Shown here piece by piece: positions 1-8,112 of a stretch of 64,000 bases of DNA. A program made the translations under genes and the position numbers. The stretch's first letter is position 1. Every line of letters begins with the position of its first letter. The DNA lies in NCBI GenBank assembly GCA_021299715.1, contig JAJTEL010000002.1:248001-312000 (forward strand), written 5' to 3'. Below the pieces are notes generated by a model, which was given only the letters and a program-made list of their open reading frames with translations, was not told the origin of the DNA and made no database searches. The DNA is from Ilumatobacteraceae bacterium. Its GTDB lineage: Bacteria > Actinomycetota > Acidimicrobiia > Acidimicrobiales > Ilumatobacteraceae.

Positions 1-33
1 TCGAGTGTCAAACCCGAAGTACTTGTTAGAAAA

Positions 34-1086
34 TTAGCGACGGGGTGGCTTCGGTGTCACCGTGACAGGTTGCCCTGCTGCAAGCTGTCCGCAGGCAGCA
101 GCAATTTCTGTTCCCCGGTTCTGGCGCGTTGTTGCATTCACTCCCAGATTCCGCAAGATGCGTTGAAATGCGGCAACACGAGCAGGCGAGCTGCCCACGG
201 TGGGCCAGCCTGGAGTTGGGTTGAGTGGAATCAAATTCACATGGGCTGCCGGTGTGAGTTGGAAGCACAGTTCGGCGAGTTCTTGCGCGTCTTGGTCGGT
301 GTCGTTGACGGAATCGATGAGTGCCCATTCAAAGGTGACACGTCGCCTTTTTTCGTGAAGGTAATCCCGACACGCCTGCATCAGCATCTCAAGTGGGTAA
401 CGCGTGTTGATGGGTACCAACTCATTCCGCAGATCGTTGCGCGCTGCGTGAAGTGAAACGGCCAAATTCACGGGAAGTGGGCGAGTGGCAAGGGTTCGAA
501 TGCCGGGAACAATCCCTACGGTGGAAATGGTGAGGTGTCGAGCAGAAATACCAATGTCGTCGTGAATGCGTTCAACCGCACCCCATACGGCGGGTTCGTT
601 TGCGAGCGGTTCACCCATTCCCATAAACACAATGTTGTCAATGCGCCGTGAGTGCGTGGCTGCTTCGCGTGCGGCGCGCACAACTTGTTCGACAATTTCG
701 CCAGTAGACAAGTGTCTATTGAATCCGGCTTGGCCAGTTGCGCAGAAGCCACACGCCATTGCACACCCAGCTTGTGTGCTGACACACACGGTGGCGCGCG
801 TGTCGTAATACATGAGAACAGTTTCAATTGGGTGTTGGCCCTCTAACAGGTGCCACAAGAACTTCACCGTGTCACCTGTATTGCTGGTTTCGCGTTTTAC
901 TTCTACAAGCGACTCTGGTAATTCGACAGCGAGTCGACTCCGCATAGCAGCGGGCAAGGTGGTGATGTCGGCGGGTCGCTGAAAGTGTGTATACAGCCCG
1001 GTCCACAACTGATCGAGTCTGTAGCGAGGCTCGCCATGAAGGAGTGTGGCTAGTTCGTCGCGTGTGGGGTGATACAACGAAGTCAC
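34..1086 (-). CDS. rlmN: 23S rRNA (adenine-2503-C2)-methyltransferase RlmN
   Basis: A radical-SAM enzyme of 350 aa, normal for the family. RlmN methylates C2 of A2503 in 23S rRNA, and of A37 in some tRNAs, in the cytoplasm. The [4Fe-4S]-binding CxxxCxxC is visible as C108, C112 and C115 in the string GCAMACGFCATGQ. The conserved C-terminal cysteine that carries the methyl intermediate is near residue 332 (EIAAACGQL). The motif VFMGMGEPL is also typical. The start ATG overlaps the stop of upstream mshD (ATGA, 1083-1086), so the two genes are probably co-transcribed and translationally coupled. Confidence 0.96.
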   Translation of the reverse strand: MTSLYHPTRDELATLLHGEPRYRLDQLWTGLYTHFQRPADITTLPAAMRSRLAVELPESLVEVKRETSNTGDTVKFLWHLLEGQHPIETVLMYYDTRATVCVSTQAGCAMACGFCATGQAGFNRHLSTGEIVEQVVRAAREAATHSRRIDNIVFMGMGEPLANEPAVWGAVERIHDDIGISARHLTISTVGIVPGIRTLATRPLPVNLAVSLHAARNDLRNELVPINTRYPLEMLMQACRDYLHEKRRRVTFEWALIDSVNDTDQDAQELAELCFQLTPAAHVNLIPLNPTPGWPTVGSSPARVAAFQRILRNLGVNATTRQNRGTEIAAACGQLAAGQPVTVTPKPPRR

Positions 1087-2015
1087 GAGTTGCTCACAGC
1101 CGCAATGTCGCCTACAAAAGCATGTTCTTCATGGTGCGATGTGAACCCAAGAGATGCATAAAGAGATAGTGCTGCTGCATTGTCGGAATCGACGTACAGC
1201 ATTGCAATGGGCGCACTCTCTGCGGGAATGCTGGCAAGGCCCGCGATGGCCATTTTTCTTCCAAGACCGTGCCCCGAATGATTTGGGTGAACCGCAATTA
1301 CGTAAATTTCACCCATGACAGGTTCTGTGTCGGAATGAATCTTTGTCCAGCAGAACGCGGTCATTGTGCCGTTGTCGCGGTGAATACGAAATCCGTTGGC
1401 GTTGAACCATGGCTCTTGTTCGCGTGACTCGATGACGTGGTGATTCCATCCACCTTGTTCGGGGTGTTGATGGAATGCCGCGTTATTCAGTGCGAGCCAT
1501 TCGGTTTCGTCCACTCCAACAACAAAAGATTCTGTTGAGAATTGCGCAACTTCGTCAAGCAGGTTTTGTTCCAGTGGCAATGTGCGTCGAAGTTGAATAA
1601 GTCGACGTCCTTGATTAAGACCCACCTGAGATGCAAGTTGACGGTGAGTGTTGTTTGGCTCAAACACCCACCAATGCACGTGGCCGCCACCTTCGTCGGC
1701 AACAACGTTCAGGGCGGCTTGTAATAGGCCTGGCGCTAGTTCATTTGTGTCGTATCGATGGTGAGGGTGTATGACAAGGTCGAGTGACCACGAGTCATTT
1801 CCGCGAGATACTTGGCAATAGGCGAGGGCGTGAGAGTGCGTTTCATCTCGTGCGATGATGCCGGCAAAGCCCTCGCGGCCACCCTCGCGTAGATCGAGCC
1901 ACAGATGGTCGTTCAGGGGACGAGCACCATCGGCACGCCATACATCGGCAAGAAGTGTGCTGACTTCGTCCATGCTGACGGCATCCATATGTCGTTTGAT
2001 TTCAAGCGAAGGCAC
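1083..2015 (-). CDS. mshD: Mycothiol acetyltransferase (mycothiol synthase) MshD
   Basis: 310 aa, with two tandem GNAT folds as in Mycobacterium MshD (about 315 aa). MshD performs the last step of mycothiol synthesis, acetylating Cys-GlcN-Ins with acetyl-CoA. The C-terminal GNAT half has the acetyl-CoA loop HPNHSGHGLGRK near residue 240 and a typical end, LYASLGF. The N-terminal half is degenerate, as is usual. The start is GTG at 2015, supported by a -10 box TACCCT (2022-2027 on the minus strand) 6 nt upstream, so the mRNA is probably leaderless. It is divergent from nth with only 23 bp between start codons, and followed by rlmN with ATGA overlap. Presence of mshD points to an actinobacterium. 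Confidence 0.88.
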   Translation of the reverse strand: MPSLEIKRHMDAVSMDEVSTLLADVWRADGARPLNDHLWLDLREGGREGFAGIIARDETHSHALAYCQVSRGNDSWSLDLVIHPHHRYDTNELAPGLLQAALNVVADEGGGHVHWWVFEPNNTHRQLASQVGLNQGRRLIQLRRTLPLEQNLLDEVAQFSTESFVVGVDETEWLALNNAAFHQHPEQGGWNHHVIESREQEPWFNANGFRIHRDNGTMTAFCWTKIHSDTEPVMGEIYVIAVHPNHSGHGLGRKMAIAGLASIPAESAPIAMLYVDSDNAAALSLYASLGFTSHHEEHAFVGDIAAVSNS

Positions 2016-2021
2016 GCTGTC

Positions 2022-2031
2022 AGGGTACCTT
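2022..2031. promoter_or_regulatory. Head-to-head overlapping -10 boxes of mshD and nth
   Basis: The 10-mer AGGGTACCTT contains TACCCT on the minus strand (6 nt before the mshD GTG at 2015) and TACCTT on the plus strand (7 nt before the nth ATG at 2039). The two hexamers share the central TA. Spacing fits leaderless transcription in both directions. Confidence 0.6.
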
Positions 2032-2038
2032 CGGGGTT

Positions 2039-2701
2039 ATGGGAAAGCCGAGAACTCCAGCAGGACGCGCCAAAGAAGTGGCGGCCAGACTTGCCGTTCT
2101 GTATCCAGGGGCGGAATGTGAACTCACGCATTCAAATCCATATGAGTTATTGGCGGCAACCATTTTGTCTGCGCAATGCACCGATGTTCGCGTCAACATG
2201 GTGACCCCCGCGTTGTTTGCCAAGTATCCAACTCCGCACGACCTAGCGGCTGCGAATCCCACCGAACTTGAAACCATTGTGAAGTCAACGGGGTTTTATC
2301 AAAGCAAAGCGAAGAACCTCATTGGAATGGCAACACGAGTTGTTGAGGTCTACGGCGGAGAAATCCCACGTGAGCTTGAAGATTTGGTGACACTTCCCGG
2401 AGTTGGCCGAAAGACAGGGAATGTCTTGCGCAGTGTGGTGTTCGATCTTCCTGGGCTTGCTGTTGACACGCACGTTGGAAGACTCTCGCGCAGACTCGGT
2501 CTCACTACAGAAGATGACCCCGTGAAAGTGGAAAAGGTGTTGAATGCGTTCTTGCCACCCGCCGAATGGGGCAAATTCAGCCTTCGCCTCATTCTTCATG
2601 GGCGTCGCGTCTGTGATGCAAAGAAGCCAAAGTGCGACATCTGCGAGTTGGGCGACATTTGCCCGTCTTCGCAAATGCCAACGAAGGCAAAATCAAAGTA
2701 A
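2039..2701 (+). CDS. nth: Endonuclease III (DNA glycosylase/AP lyase)
   Basis: 220 aa, the usual length. It removes oxidised pyrimidines and nicks AP sites in base-excision repair. The helix-hairpin-helix motif LPGVGRKTGN carries the catalytic lysine, and the catalytic aspartate lies in AVDTHVGR. The [4Fe-4S] loop C-x6-C-x2-C-x5-C is complete near the C-terminus (C..KKPKCDICELGDIC). The ATG start is supported by TACCTT 7 nt upstream (2026-2031), a leaderless arrangement with no Shine-Dalgarno sequence. It is divergent from mshD. Confidence 0.96.
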   Translation: MGKPRTPAGRAKEVAARLAVLYPGAECELTHSNPYELLAATILSAQCTDVRVNMVTPALFAKYPTPHDLAAANPTELETIVKSTGFYQSKAKNLIGMATRVVEVYGGEIPRELEDLVTLPGVGRKTGNVLRSVVFDLPGLAVDTHVGRLSRRLGLTTEDDPVKVEKVLNAFLPPAEWGKFSLRLILHGRRVCDAKKPKCDICELGDICPSSQMPTKAKSK

Positions 2702-2712
2702 GTCTCATCAAG

Positions 2713-2718
2713 TAGCGT
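2713..2718 (+). promoter_or_regulatory. -10 box of the small gene at 2726
   Basis: TAGCGT lies 7 nt before the ATG at 2726, the same leaderless spacing as at other genes here. It is a main reason for accepting the 63-codon ORF as a gene. Confidence 0.5.
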
Positions 2719-2725
2719 TTCAAGA

Positions 2726-2917
2726 ATGACCGAGACAGTTCGAGCCGAACTTGGCGCTGCAGCAGATGCCATTGGGCAATACAGAAATCGCATTGCCGGA
2801 CTTCTCGATTCTGTTGGTCCGAACCACGAAGATCTGGTCAGCGCCATGTACGAAGCAGAGCGAGCACTGGTATCTGCCGAGCGCCTTCTTATTCGTGCAG
2901 AGAAACTTGCTCGTTAA
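2726..2917 (+). CDS. Small unknown helical protein (63 aa)
   Basis: I do not recognise this family. The 63-aa product is predicted largely alpha-helical, with alternating charged and hydrophobic residues (AMYEAERALVSAERLL), and ends in a basic stretch. It has no membrane segment or metal motif. It lies in the same direction between nth and hisC, 24 bp after nth. A TAGCGT box 7 nt upstream supports independent leaderless transcription. It could be a small DNA-associated or regulatory protein, but nothing in the sequence proves a function. Confidence 0.6.
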   Translation: MTETVRAELGAAADAIGQYRNRIAGLLDSVGPNHEDLVSAMYEAERALVSAERLLIRAEKLAR

Positions 2918-2934
2918 GAGCAGTGAGCTATCGC

Positions 2935-2940
2935 TAGGTT
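2935..2940 (+). promoter_or_regulatory. -10 box of hisC
   Basis: TAGGTT ends 6 nt before the GTG start of hisC at 2947; no Shine-Dalgarno sequence precedes the start. This is consistent with a leaderless transcript for the his block. Confidence 0.55.
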
Positions 2941-2946
2941 TGCGTC

Positions 2947-4005
2947 GTGGCCACTTTTGAACCGCGAGAACAAATTCAGGCGATGTCGGGGTACCACTCG
3001 CCACAAGTCGATGTTCCGGTGCGTCTCAACACCAACGAGTCACCTTTTCCGCCGCCAGCTGGGTGGGTAGAAAAGCTTGCTTTTGTTGCATCCACTCTCG
3101 AATGGAATCGTTATCCGGACAGGGCGGCACATGAATTGCGCACCGTCATCGCGAAGCGCCACGGAGTTCGGCCCGAGATGGTGTTTGTTGCAAACGGTTC
3201 CAATGAAGTTCTCCAAACAATCTTGCTCACCTACGGCGGGCACGGTCGATGCGTTGCAACATTTGAACCCACGTATCAGATGTATGCACAGATTGCTCGT
3301 GTCACCGGAGCCGAAGTTGTGGTGGGTGAACGTCGCGCAGACATGACTCTTGATCCCCACGAGATCGAGCGCGTCATGCAAAAACACACACCTGCGGTGA
3401 CCTTTTTGTGTAATCCAAATAACCCCACGGGGCTTGTTGAGCCGCGTGAGAACTTGGAAATTCTGCTGCAGCATGCAACCGGAATTGTTGTGGCCGACGA
3501 GGCGTATGCAGAGTTCTCTGATTGGTCTGCCATGGACATGGTGTCTGAAGATCGCCCTCTCGCCGTCACTCGCACATTCTCAAAGACCTTGTCTATGGCG
3601 GCGTTGCGTGTTGGGTATGTAGTGGCGCCAACATGGATGGTGTCGCAGTTAGAAATTGCGGTTCTTCCGTATCACCTCGACGCATTCAAGCAAGCTGCCA
3701 CTATCGCCGCACTGTCTTTCACCGCAGAGATGGAAGAGCGCGTGTCTCTCATTAAGTCCGAGCGCTCACGAATTGAAGCGACGTTGGCATCTCACAACAT
3801 TGAGGTGTGGCCAAGTGGTGCCAATTTTGTTCTCTTCCGCCCCCGTAGCCGACCCGCCGCAGACATCTGGCAGTCCTTGTTGAATGCAGGGGTCTTAGTG
3901 CGCGATTGCAGTTCATGGGCACGACTCGACGGATGTTTGCGAGTAACTGTGGGCACCCCAGCAGAGAACACCGCTTTTCTCGACGCCATTGACGCGGCCG
4001 TCTGA
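2947..4005 (+). CDS. hisC: Histidinol-phosphate aminotransferase
   Basis: 352 aa fold-type I PLP aminotransferase that converts imidazole-acetol phosphate to histidinol phosphate. Family motifs are present: VFVANGSNEVLQ (PLP phosphate region), FLCNPNNPTGL, VVADEAYAEF (Asp binding the PLP ring) and RTFSKTLSMAALRVGY (Schiff-base lysine). The start is GTG at 2947, chosen because of TAGGTT 6 nt upstream. It heads the hisC-B-H-A-F series; identity is reinforced by hisB 60 bp downstream. A related aromatic aminotransferase is the only serious alternative. Confidence 0.93.
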   Translation: MATFEPREQIQAMSGYHSPQVDVPVRLNTNESPFPPPAGWVEKLAFVASTLEWNRYPDRAAHELRTVIAKRHGVRPEMVFVANGSNEVLQTILLTYGGHGRCVATFEPTYQMYAQIARVTGAEVVVGERRADMTLDPHEIERVMQKHTPAVTFLCNPNNPTGLVEPRENLEILLQHATGIVVADEAYAEFSDWSAMDMVSEDRPLAVTRTFSKTLSMAALRVGYVVAPTWMVSQLEIAVLPYHLDAFKQAATIAALSFTAEMEERVSLIKSERSRIEATLASHNIEVWPSGANFVLFRPRSRPAADIWQSLLNAGVLVRDCSSWARLDGCLRVTVGTPAENTAFLDAIDAAV

Positions 4006-4035
4006 AACCGCTGAATTTCTGTAAATAAGCGGGGT

Positions 4036-4050
4036 GTTCGGCTCCCGAAC
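4036..4050 (+). other. Perfect hairpin between hisC and hisB
   Basis: GTTCGG-CTC-CCGAAC is a 6-bp perfect inverted repeat 15 nt before the hisB start. It has no U-tract, so it is more likely an mRNA processing or stability element than a terminator. Function unknown. Confidence 0.4.
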
Positions 4051-4065
4051 GGCGAGAATAGAGAA

Positions 4066-4659
4066 ATGGCACGCACAGCCCAGGTCTCGCGAAATACCAA
4101 AGAAACGTCTATTGAGGTGTCTATCTCTCTCGATGGCACCGGAATTGCATCAGTCTCCACCGGTATTCCTTTTTACGACCACATGTTGGAACAGTTGGCA
4201 CGTCACGGCGGTTTCGATCTCACTGTCAAAGCAGTAGGAGATCTTCACATTGACACGCACCACACAGTGGAAGACGTGGCCATTTGTGTTGGCGAAGCGC
4301 TACGAACCGCTCTCGGTGACAAAGCCGGAGTTCGTCGTTTCGCAAGTGGAAATTTTCCGTTAGACGAAGCGCTCGTGGAAATTTCACTCGACCTCAGTGG
4401 CCGACCATTTGTTGCATGGAATGTTGAACTTCCTGAATGTCTACCTCTTGGGTCTCCAGCCTTCGACCCATCGTTGGCAGAACACGCAATTTCCTCACTC
4501 GCCACATCTGCTGCAATGACTCTTCATGTGAACTTGAAGGCCGGACGCAACGTGCATCACATCATTGAGGCCACCTTCAAAGGTTTGGCCCGTTGTTTGC
4601 GCGATGCAGTTCGCATTGAATCTGCAGGAGTGCCTTCAACGAAGGGCGTTCTTTCGTGA
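4066..4659 (+). CDS. hisB: Imidazoleglycerol-phosphate dehydratase
   Basis: 197 aa monofunctional HisB, the usual size for actinobacteria. It dehydrates imidazole-glycerol phosphate in histidine synthesis and is manganese-dependent. The metal-binding histidine clusters are intact: DHMLEQLARHGGFD near residue 45, DTHHTVED near residue 66, and a C-terminal NVHHIIEATFKGLARCLRDA. The stop overlaps the start of hisH (GTGA at 4656-4659), so the two are translationally coupled. Confidence 0.96.
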   Translation: MARTAQVSRNTKETSIEVSISLDGTGIASVSTGIPFYDHMLEQLARHGGFDLTVKAVGDLHIDTHHTVEDVAICVGEALRTALGDKAGVRRFASGNFPLDEALVEISLDLSGRPFVAWNVELPECLPLGSPAFDPSLAEHAISSLATSAAMTLHVNLKAGRNVHHIIEATFKGLARCLRDAVRIESAGVPSTKGVLS

Positions 4660-5279
4660 GCGAACGCGCTCGCGTTGCGGTGCTCGACTACGGAATCGGC
4701 AATCTACGTTCAGCCCAAAAAGCTCTTCAGCGTGTGGGTGCAGACGCCGTACTTACCAGTGATGCATCGGTAGTGGAAAACGCAGATGCAGTGGTGTTGC
4801 CAGGTGTGGGTGCATTCGGCGCCTGCATGTCTGCTCTTCGTGAGGCGGGGCTAGAAACCGTGGCACACAAAGCCGCCGCGAGTGGTGTGCCGTTTTTAGG
4901 TATTTGCGTCGGCATGCAAATGTTGTTCGATTCCAGCGAAGAAGATCCTGATGCGCAAGGACTTGGCATCATTCCAGGAACCGTGAAGTGGATCTCCGAC
5001 GAAATGCCGCGACCACAAATGCAATGGAATCAACTGCACGTGGTGTCAGCAGATCCGATGTTCGCCGGATTAGGTCCAACGCCGTGGATGTACTTCGTTC
5101 ACTCTTTTCATGGTGTGCCGAGCGACTCGTCCCATGTGGCGGCCACGGTGTCGTACGGAGACACCCTGAATGTTGCATTTCGCAACAAGAATGTTTTTGC
5201 GACGCAATTCCATCCAGAGAAATCTGCAACCGCAGGACTGGCCTTGCTGGCCAACTTTGTTGCATCGGCGGCCTCATGA
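4656..5279 (+). CDS. hisH: Imidazole glycerol phosphate synthase, glutaminase subunit
   Basis: 207 aa class I glutamine amidotransferase. It hydrolyses glutamine and channels ammonia to HisF. The nucleophile cysteine is in LGICVGMQMLF, the catalytic His-Glu in TQFHPEKS, and the N-terminal DYGIGNLRS is typical. The start is GTG overlapping the hisB stop; the end overlaps hisA by ATGA (5276-5279). Confidence 0.96.
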   Translation: MSERARVAVLDYGIGNLRSAQKALQRVGADAVLTSDASVVENADAVVLPGVGAFGACMSALREAGLETVAHKAAASGVPFLGICVGMQMLFDSSEEDPDAQGLGIIPGTVKWISDEMPRPQMQWNQLHVVSADPMFAGLGPTPWMYFVHSFHGVPSDSSHVAATVSYGDTLNVAFRNKNVFATQFHPEKSATAGLALLANFVASAAS

Positions 5280-5986
5280 ATCTGTATCCAGCTATTGACC
5301 TTCTGGGAGGCAAAGTTGTTCGTCTTCGACAAGGCGAATACGACGACAGCACCGTGTATGGCGACGACCCAGTCGCGGTAGCGGAATCATTTGTTGAACA
5401 AGGAGCAACGTGGGTGCACATGGTGGACCTTGATGCAGCTCGCAGTGCCGAGCCAGTGAATCGCGCCATCATCGCGCGTGTTGCTGGTGCACTTTCGGGG
5501 CGTGCATCGCTTCAGGTAGGAGGTGGCGTGCGCACAGTGGCCGACGCAGACGCCTTGGCCAGTGCGGGTGTAACACGCGTGGTCATGGGCTCTGCAGCGG
5601 TGGCCAATCCGTCGTTGGTGTCTGCGGTTTCTGAAATTGTCTCTGTTGCTGTGGGGTTAGACCATCGCAGCGGAATTGCGGCCACTCATGGGTGGACCGA
5701 ATCGTCGGGTGTTTCAGTGAACGATTTGTTGTCTCAATTTCCCACCGCATCCGCTTTCGTCATCACAGACATTTCACGTGACGGCATGCTGACAGGTCCA
5801 GATATTGAAGGTCTCGCACTGGCAGCAAGCGCCACCAATATTCCCGTTGTCGCTAGTGGCGGAGTGGGAACTCTTGCACACTTGCAGCAACTTGCAGGTG
5901 TGACTCAATTGGATGGAGTCATCGTTGGCAAGGCGTTGTACGAAGCAAAGTTCACAGTTGCAGAAGCGGTGCAGGTGCTGCAATGA
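5276..5986 (+). CDS. hisA: ProFAR isomerase (phosphoribosylformimino-AICAR-P isomerase)
   Basis: 236 aa (beta/alpha)8 barrel catalysing the Amadori rearrangement in histidine synthesis. The catalytic Asp is in the N-terminal [12 protein letters not shown], the second Asp is in [11 protein letters not shown], and phosphate-binding loops are in LQVGGGVRT and [11 protein letters not shown] chose the ATG at 5276, which overlaps the hisH stop; the reading frame extends further upstream but that part is only a hisH shadow. In actinobacteria HisA can also act as TrpF (PriA); no separate trpF is in the window, so a dual PriA role is possible but not shown. Confidence 0.95.
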   Translation: MNLYPAIDLLGGKVVRLRQGEYDDSTVYGDDPVAVAESFVEQGATWVHMVDLDAARSAEPVNRAIIARVAGALSGRASLQVGGGVRTVADADALASAGVTRVVMGSAAVANPSLVSAVSEIVSVAVGLDHRSGIAATHGWTESSGVSVNDLLSQFPTASAFVITDISRDGMLTGPDIEGLALAASATNIPVVASGGVGTLAHLQQLAGVTQLDGVIVGKALYEAKFTVAEAVQVLQ

Positions 5987-6756
5987 GCAATGACATTGTC
6001 GCTCGCGTCATTCCGTGTCTCGATGTCACTAATGGTCGCGTGGTGAAGGGCGTCAATTTTGTAGATCTGCGCGATGCAGGTGACCCCGTTGAACTTGCCG
6101 CCAAGTACGACCAGCAAGGTGCAGACGAACTGGTCTTTCTTGACATCACGGCATCATCAGACGGACGCGAAACAATGATTGATGTTGTCTCTCGCACTGC
6201 CGAGGAAGTGTTTATCCCGTTTACCGTCGGTGGTGGTATTCGGGAAGTCTCCGATGCTCGCGCAATGCTGCGCGCAGGTGCCGACAAAGTCAGCGTAAAC
6301 ACCGCAGCCGTTCAACGTCCAGAGCTTATTTCAGACATCGCGGCAGAATTTGGCGCTCAGTGTGTGGTGTGTGCAATCGATGCGAAGTGGAACAGTGAAG
6401 AGAATCGTTGGAAGGTGTTTCTTCACGGAGGTCGAACACCAACAGATCTTGACGCAGTGCAATGGGCTGCTCGTGCTGTTGAACTGGGTGCCGGAGAAAT
6501 TCTTCTGACATCTATGGACAGAGACGGAACGCGAGATGGTTTCGACATTGCGTTAACGAAGGCCGTATCTACTGCTGTGTCGGTTCCTGTTATCGCAAGT
6601 GGTGGCGTTGGCACGCTTGATCACCTGGCCGATGGTGTGGTCTTGGGGGGTGCAACCGGTGTACTTGCTGCGTCAATATTTCACTTCGGTGAGCACACCA
6701 TTGCAGAAGCAAAAGATGTCATGACCTCGCGTGGTGTGCGGGTTCGACCAGTCTGA
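5983..6756 (+). CDS. hisF: Imidazole glycerol phosphate synthase, cyclase subunit
   Basis: 257 aa (beta/alpha)8 barrel, the partner of HisH. Catalytic aspartates are visible in [17 protein letters not shown] (N-terminus) and VCAIDAKWN (about residue 130). Phosphate loops are TVGGGIREV and VIASGGVGT. It starts by ATGA overlap with hisA. It ends 3 bp before the stop of the convergent hydrolase gene. Confidence 0.96.
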   Translation: MSNDIVARVIPCLDVTNGRVVKGVNFVDLRDAGDPVELAAKYDQQGADELVFLDITASSDGRETMIDVVSRTAEEVFIPFTVGGGIREVSDARAMLRAGADKVSVNTAAVQRPELISDIAAEFGAQCVVCAIDAKWNSEENRWKVFLHGGRTPTDLDAVQWAARAVELGAGEILLTSMDRDGTRDGFDIALTKAVSTAVSVPVIASGGVGTLDHLADGVVLGGATGVLAASIFHFGEHTIAEAKDVMTSRGVRVRPV

Positions 6757-6759
6757 TAG

Positions 6760-7389
6760 TCACTGCACCTGTGACAACACGCCGCCAAGAGCCACGAGGC
6801 AGGCATCCTTGGCACCCACTGCGATGAAGTGATCAACACTTGGTAGTTCAGTCACGGTTGTGTTTGTCCATGTCGCACATCGTGTGCGAAGTGCATCTGG
6901 TGGAGTGAATTGGTCATGTTGTGGTGCGAGCAGAATTTTTGGGGGAGCATGTCGAGATGCCAACGGATCAGCAGTAAGCATGGGGAGTGGTGGCGCAATG
7001 CCAATCCATCCCTGAATAAGAGGATGAGTGACGTTCAGAGCCACAACAGACCCAAACGAGTAGCCCACCATGATGATGGCGCCGTCCGGATTCATCATGT
7101 CGGCCAGTTCGCATGCCGCCATCAGGTCTAAACGTTCGGAGTCGCCATCGTCGTGGACACCGCCAGAATTGCCCACGCCACGAAAGTCGGGCGCAATGGA
7201 ATGGCAGTCAAGTTCGAACGCGGCGTGTTGCATGGCCTGAACAATGTGGTCGTGACGGCTGCCCCCGTACAGCGGATGGGGGTGGCCAATGACCACTGTG
7301 GCGCGAATCTGTGGGGCATCTGTGCGTAAAACATCGGTCTCAATGGTCACTCCATCGATGGTTTCTAGGTAAACGGTTTCCAATGCCAC
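6760..7389 (-). CDS. Alpha/beta-hydrolase of the short dienelactone-hydrolase/KANL3-like type
   Basis: 209 aa. The nucleophile elbow is VGYSFGSVV (GxSxG), followed by an acid region and the catalytic His in SVDHFIAVG. The motifs HPHPLYGGS and PDFRGVGNSGG are typical of small cytosolic alpha/beta-hydrolases of unknown substrate. I chose the GTG at 7389: it is preceded on the minus strand by TACCGT with 8 nt spacing, and homology-like sequence begins there. The gene is inserted antisense inside the histidine block, convergent with hisF and divergent from the GroES-like gene. Substrate unknown. Confidence 0.8.
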   Translation of the reverse strand: MALETVYLETIDGVTIETDVLRTDAPQIRATVVIGHPHPLYGGSRHDHIVQAMQHAAFELDCHSIAPDFRGVGNSGGVHDDGDSERLDLMAACELADMMNPDGAIIMVGYSFGSVVALNVTHPLIQGWIGIAPPLPMLTADPLASRHAPPKILLAPQHDQFTPPDALRTRCATWTNTTVTELPSVDHFIAVGAKDACLVALGGVLSQVQ

Positions 7390-7397
7390 GAACTGAG

Positions 7398-7407
7398 ACG
7401 GTACCGT
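7398..7407. promoter_or_regulatory. Palindromic bidirectional -10 (hydrolase / GroES-like)
   Basis: ACGGTACCGT is a perfect 10-bp palindrome. It supplies TACCGT on both strands, 8 nt before the hydrolase GTG (7389) and 7 nt before the GroES-like GTG (7415). The central TA is shared by both -10 boxes. Confidence 0.6.
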
Positions 7408-7414
7408 GCTTTGG

Positions 7415-7741
7415 GTGAGCGACGACGGACAAAAACTCCCCATCCAGATGCTCAATGACCGACTCCTCGTACGAATCCCACAAAGCGAGGGTGAGCGGCG
7501 GTCATCGGGCGGCATTCTCATTCCTGCCACAGCGCAAATCAGCAAGCGTTTGGTGTGGGCCGAGGTAGTGGCGTTGGGTGCAAATGTGCGAGCCGCTGAA
7601 GTGGGGGACCAAGTGTTGTTCAGTCCCGAAGATCGTTACGAAGTTGAAGTACAGGGAACCGACTACATCATGTTGCGCGAGCGTGACATTCACGCAGTTG
7701 CAGCGTCTCGTATTGAAGTAGGAACAGGGTTGTACATCTAA
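7415..7741 (+). CDS. Divergent GroES-like co-chaperonin family protein
   Basis: 108 aa. The GroES (Cpn10) fold is recognisable: MLNDRLLVRIP at the start, a mobile-loop-like SSGGILIPA, then VVALG, GDQVLFSPEDRYEVE and YIMLRERDIHAV at the end. It is shorter in the C-terminal part and more divergent than canonical GroES, and no groEL lies nearby. The start is GTG at 7415 because of TACCGT 7 nt upstream; ATG at 7448 is the alternative. Its stop overlaps the hisI start (TAATG), so it is co-translated with hisI. Whether it serves a chaperonin or has another role is unknown. Confidence 0.78.
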   Translation: MSDDGQKLPIQMLNDRLLVRIPQSEGERRSSGGILIPATAQISKRLVWAEVVALGANVRAAEVGDQVLFSPEDRYEVEVQGTDYIMLRERDIHAVAASRIEVGTGLYI

Positions 7742-8112
7742 TGGCACAAGAAATTGAAGGACGCGTCATCGTCGCCACAGAAGCAGAACTAAATGCGGTC
7801 ACATTCAACAGCGATGGACTAGTCCCCGCAATTGCTCAGTGTGTCGACACTGGTCAAATTTTGATGATGGCATGGATGAACAAAGAGTCTTTGTCCATGA
7901 CCTTTGCTGAAGGTCGGATGGTGTACTGGAGTCGTAGTCGAAAAGAATTGTGGCGCAAAGGCGACACAAGTGGTGATCGCCAATTTGTTCGCGAGGCGTA
8001 CTACGACTGCGACGGCGATACTTTGCTGTTCGTGGTGGAACAAGAAGGTAAGGGCGCATGCCACACAGGTGAACGATCTTGCTTTTATCGCGCCTTCGGA
8101 TCTGAAAAGTGA
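7741..8112 (+). CDS. hisI: Phosphoribosyl-AMP cyclohydrolase
   Basis: 123 aa monofunctional HisI; there is no HisE domain. It opens the adenine ring of PR-AMP in histidine synthesis and is zinc/magnesium dependent. The metal and substrate motifs are intact: MMAWMNKES, YWSRSRKELWRKGDTSG, DCDGD (metal aspartates and cysteine) and GACHTGERSC (zinc cysteines). It is coupled upstream by TAATG to the GroES-like gene and downstream by GTGA to trpE. Confidence 0.95.
   Translation: MAQEIEGRVIVATEAELNAVTFNSDGLVPAIAQCVDTGQILMMAWMNKESLSMTFAEGRMVYWSRSRKELWRKGDTSGDRQFVREAYYDCDGDTLLFVVEQEGKGACHTGERSCFYRAFGSEK

Noticed and set aside
1-33. Sequence before rlmN
   Set aside because: 33 bp with no gene, hairpin or motif that I can support.
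4988-5275. A 96-codon N-terminal extension of hisA
   Set aside because: It is an out-of-frame shadow of hisH; the ATGA overlap at 5276 gives a normal HisA length.
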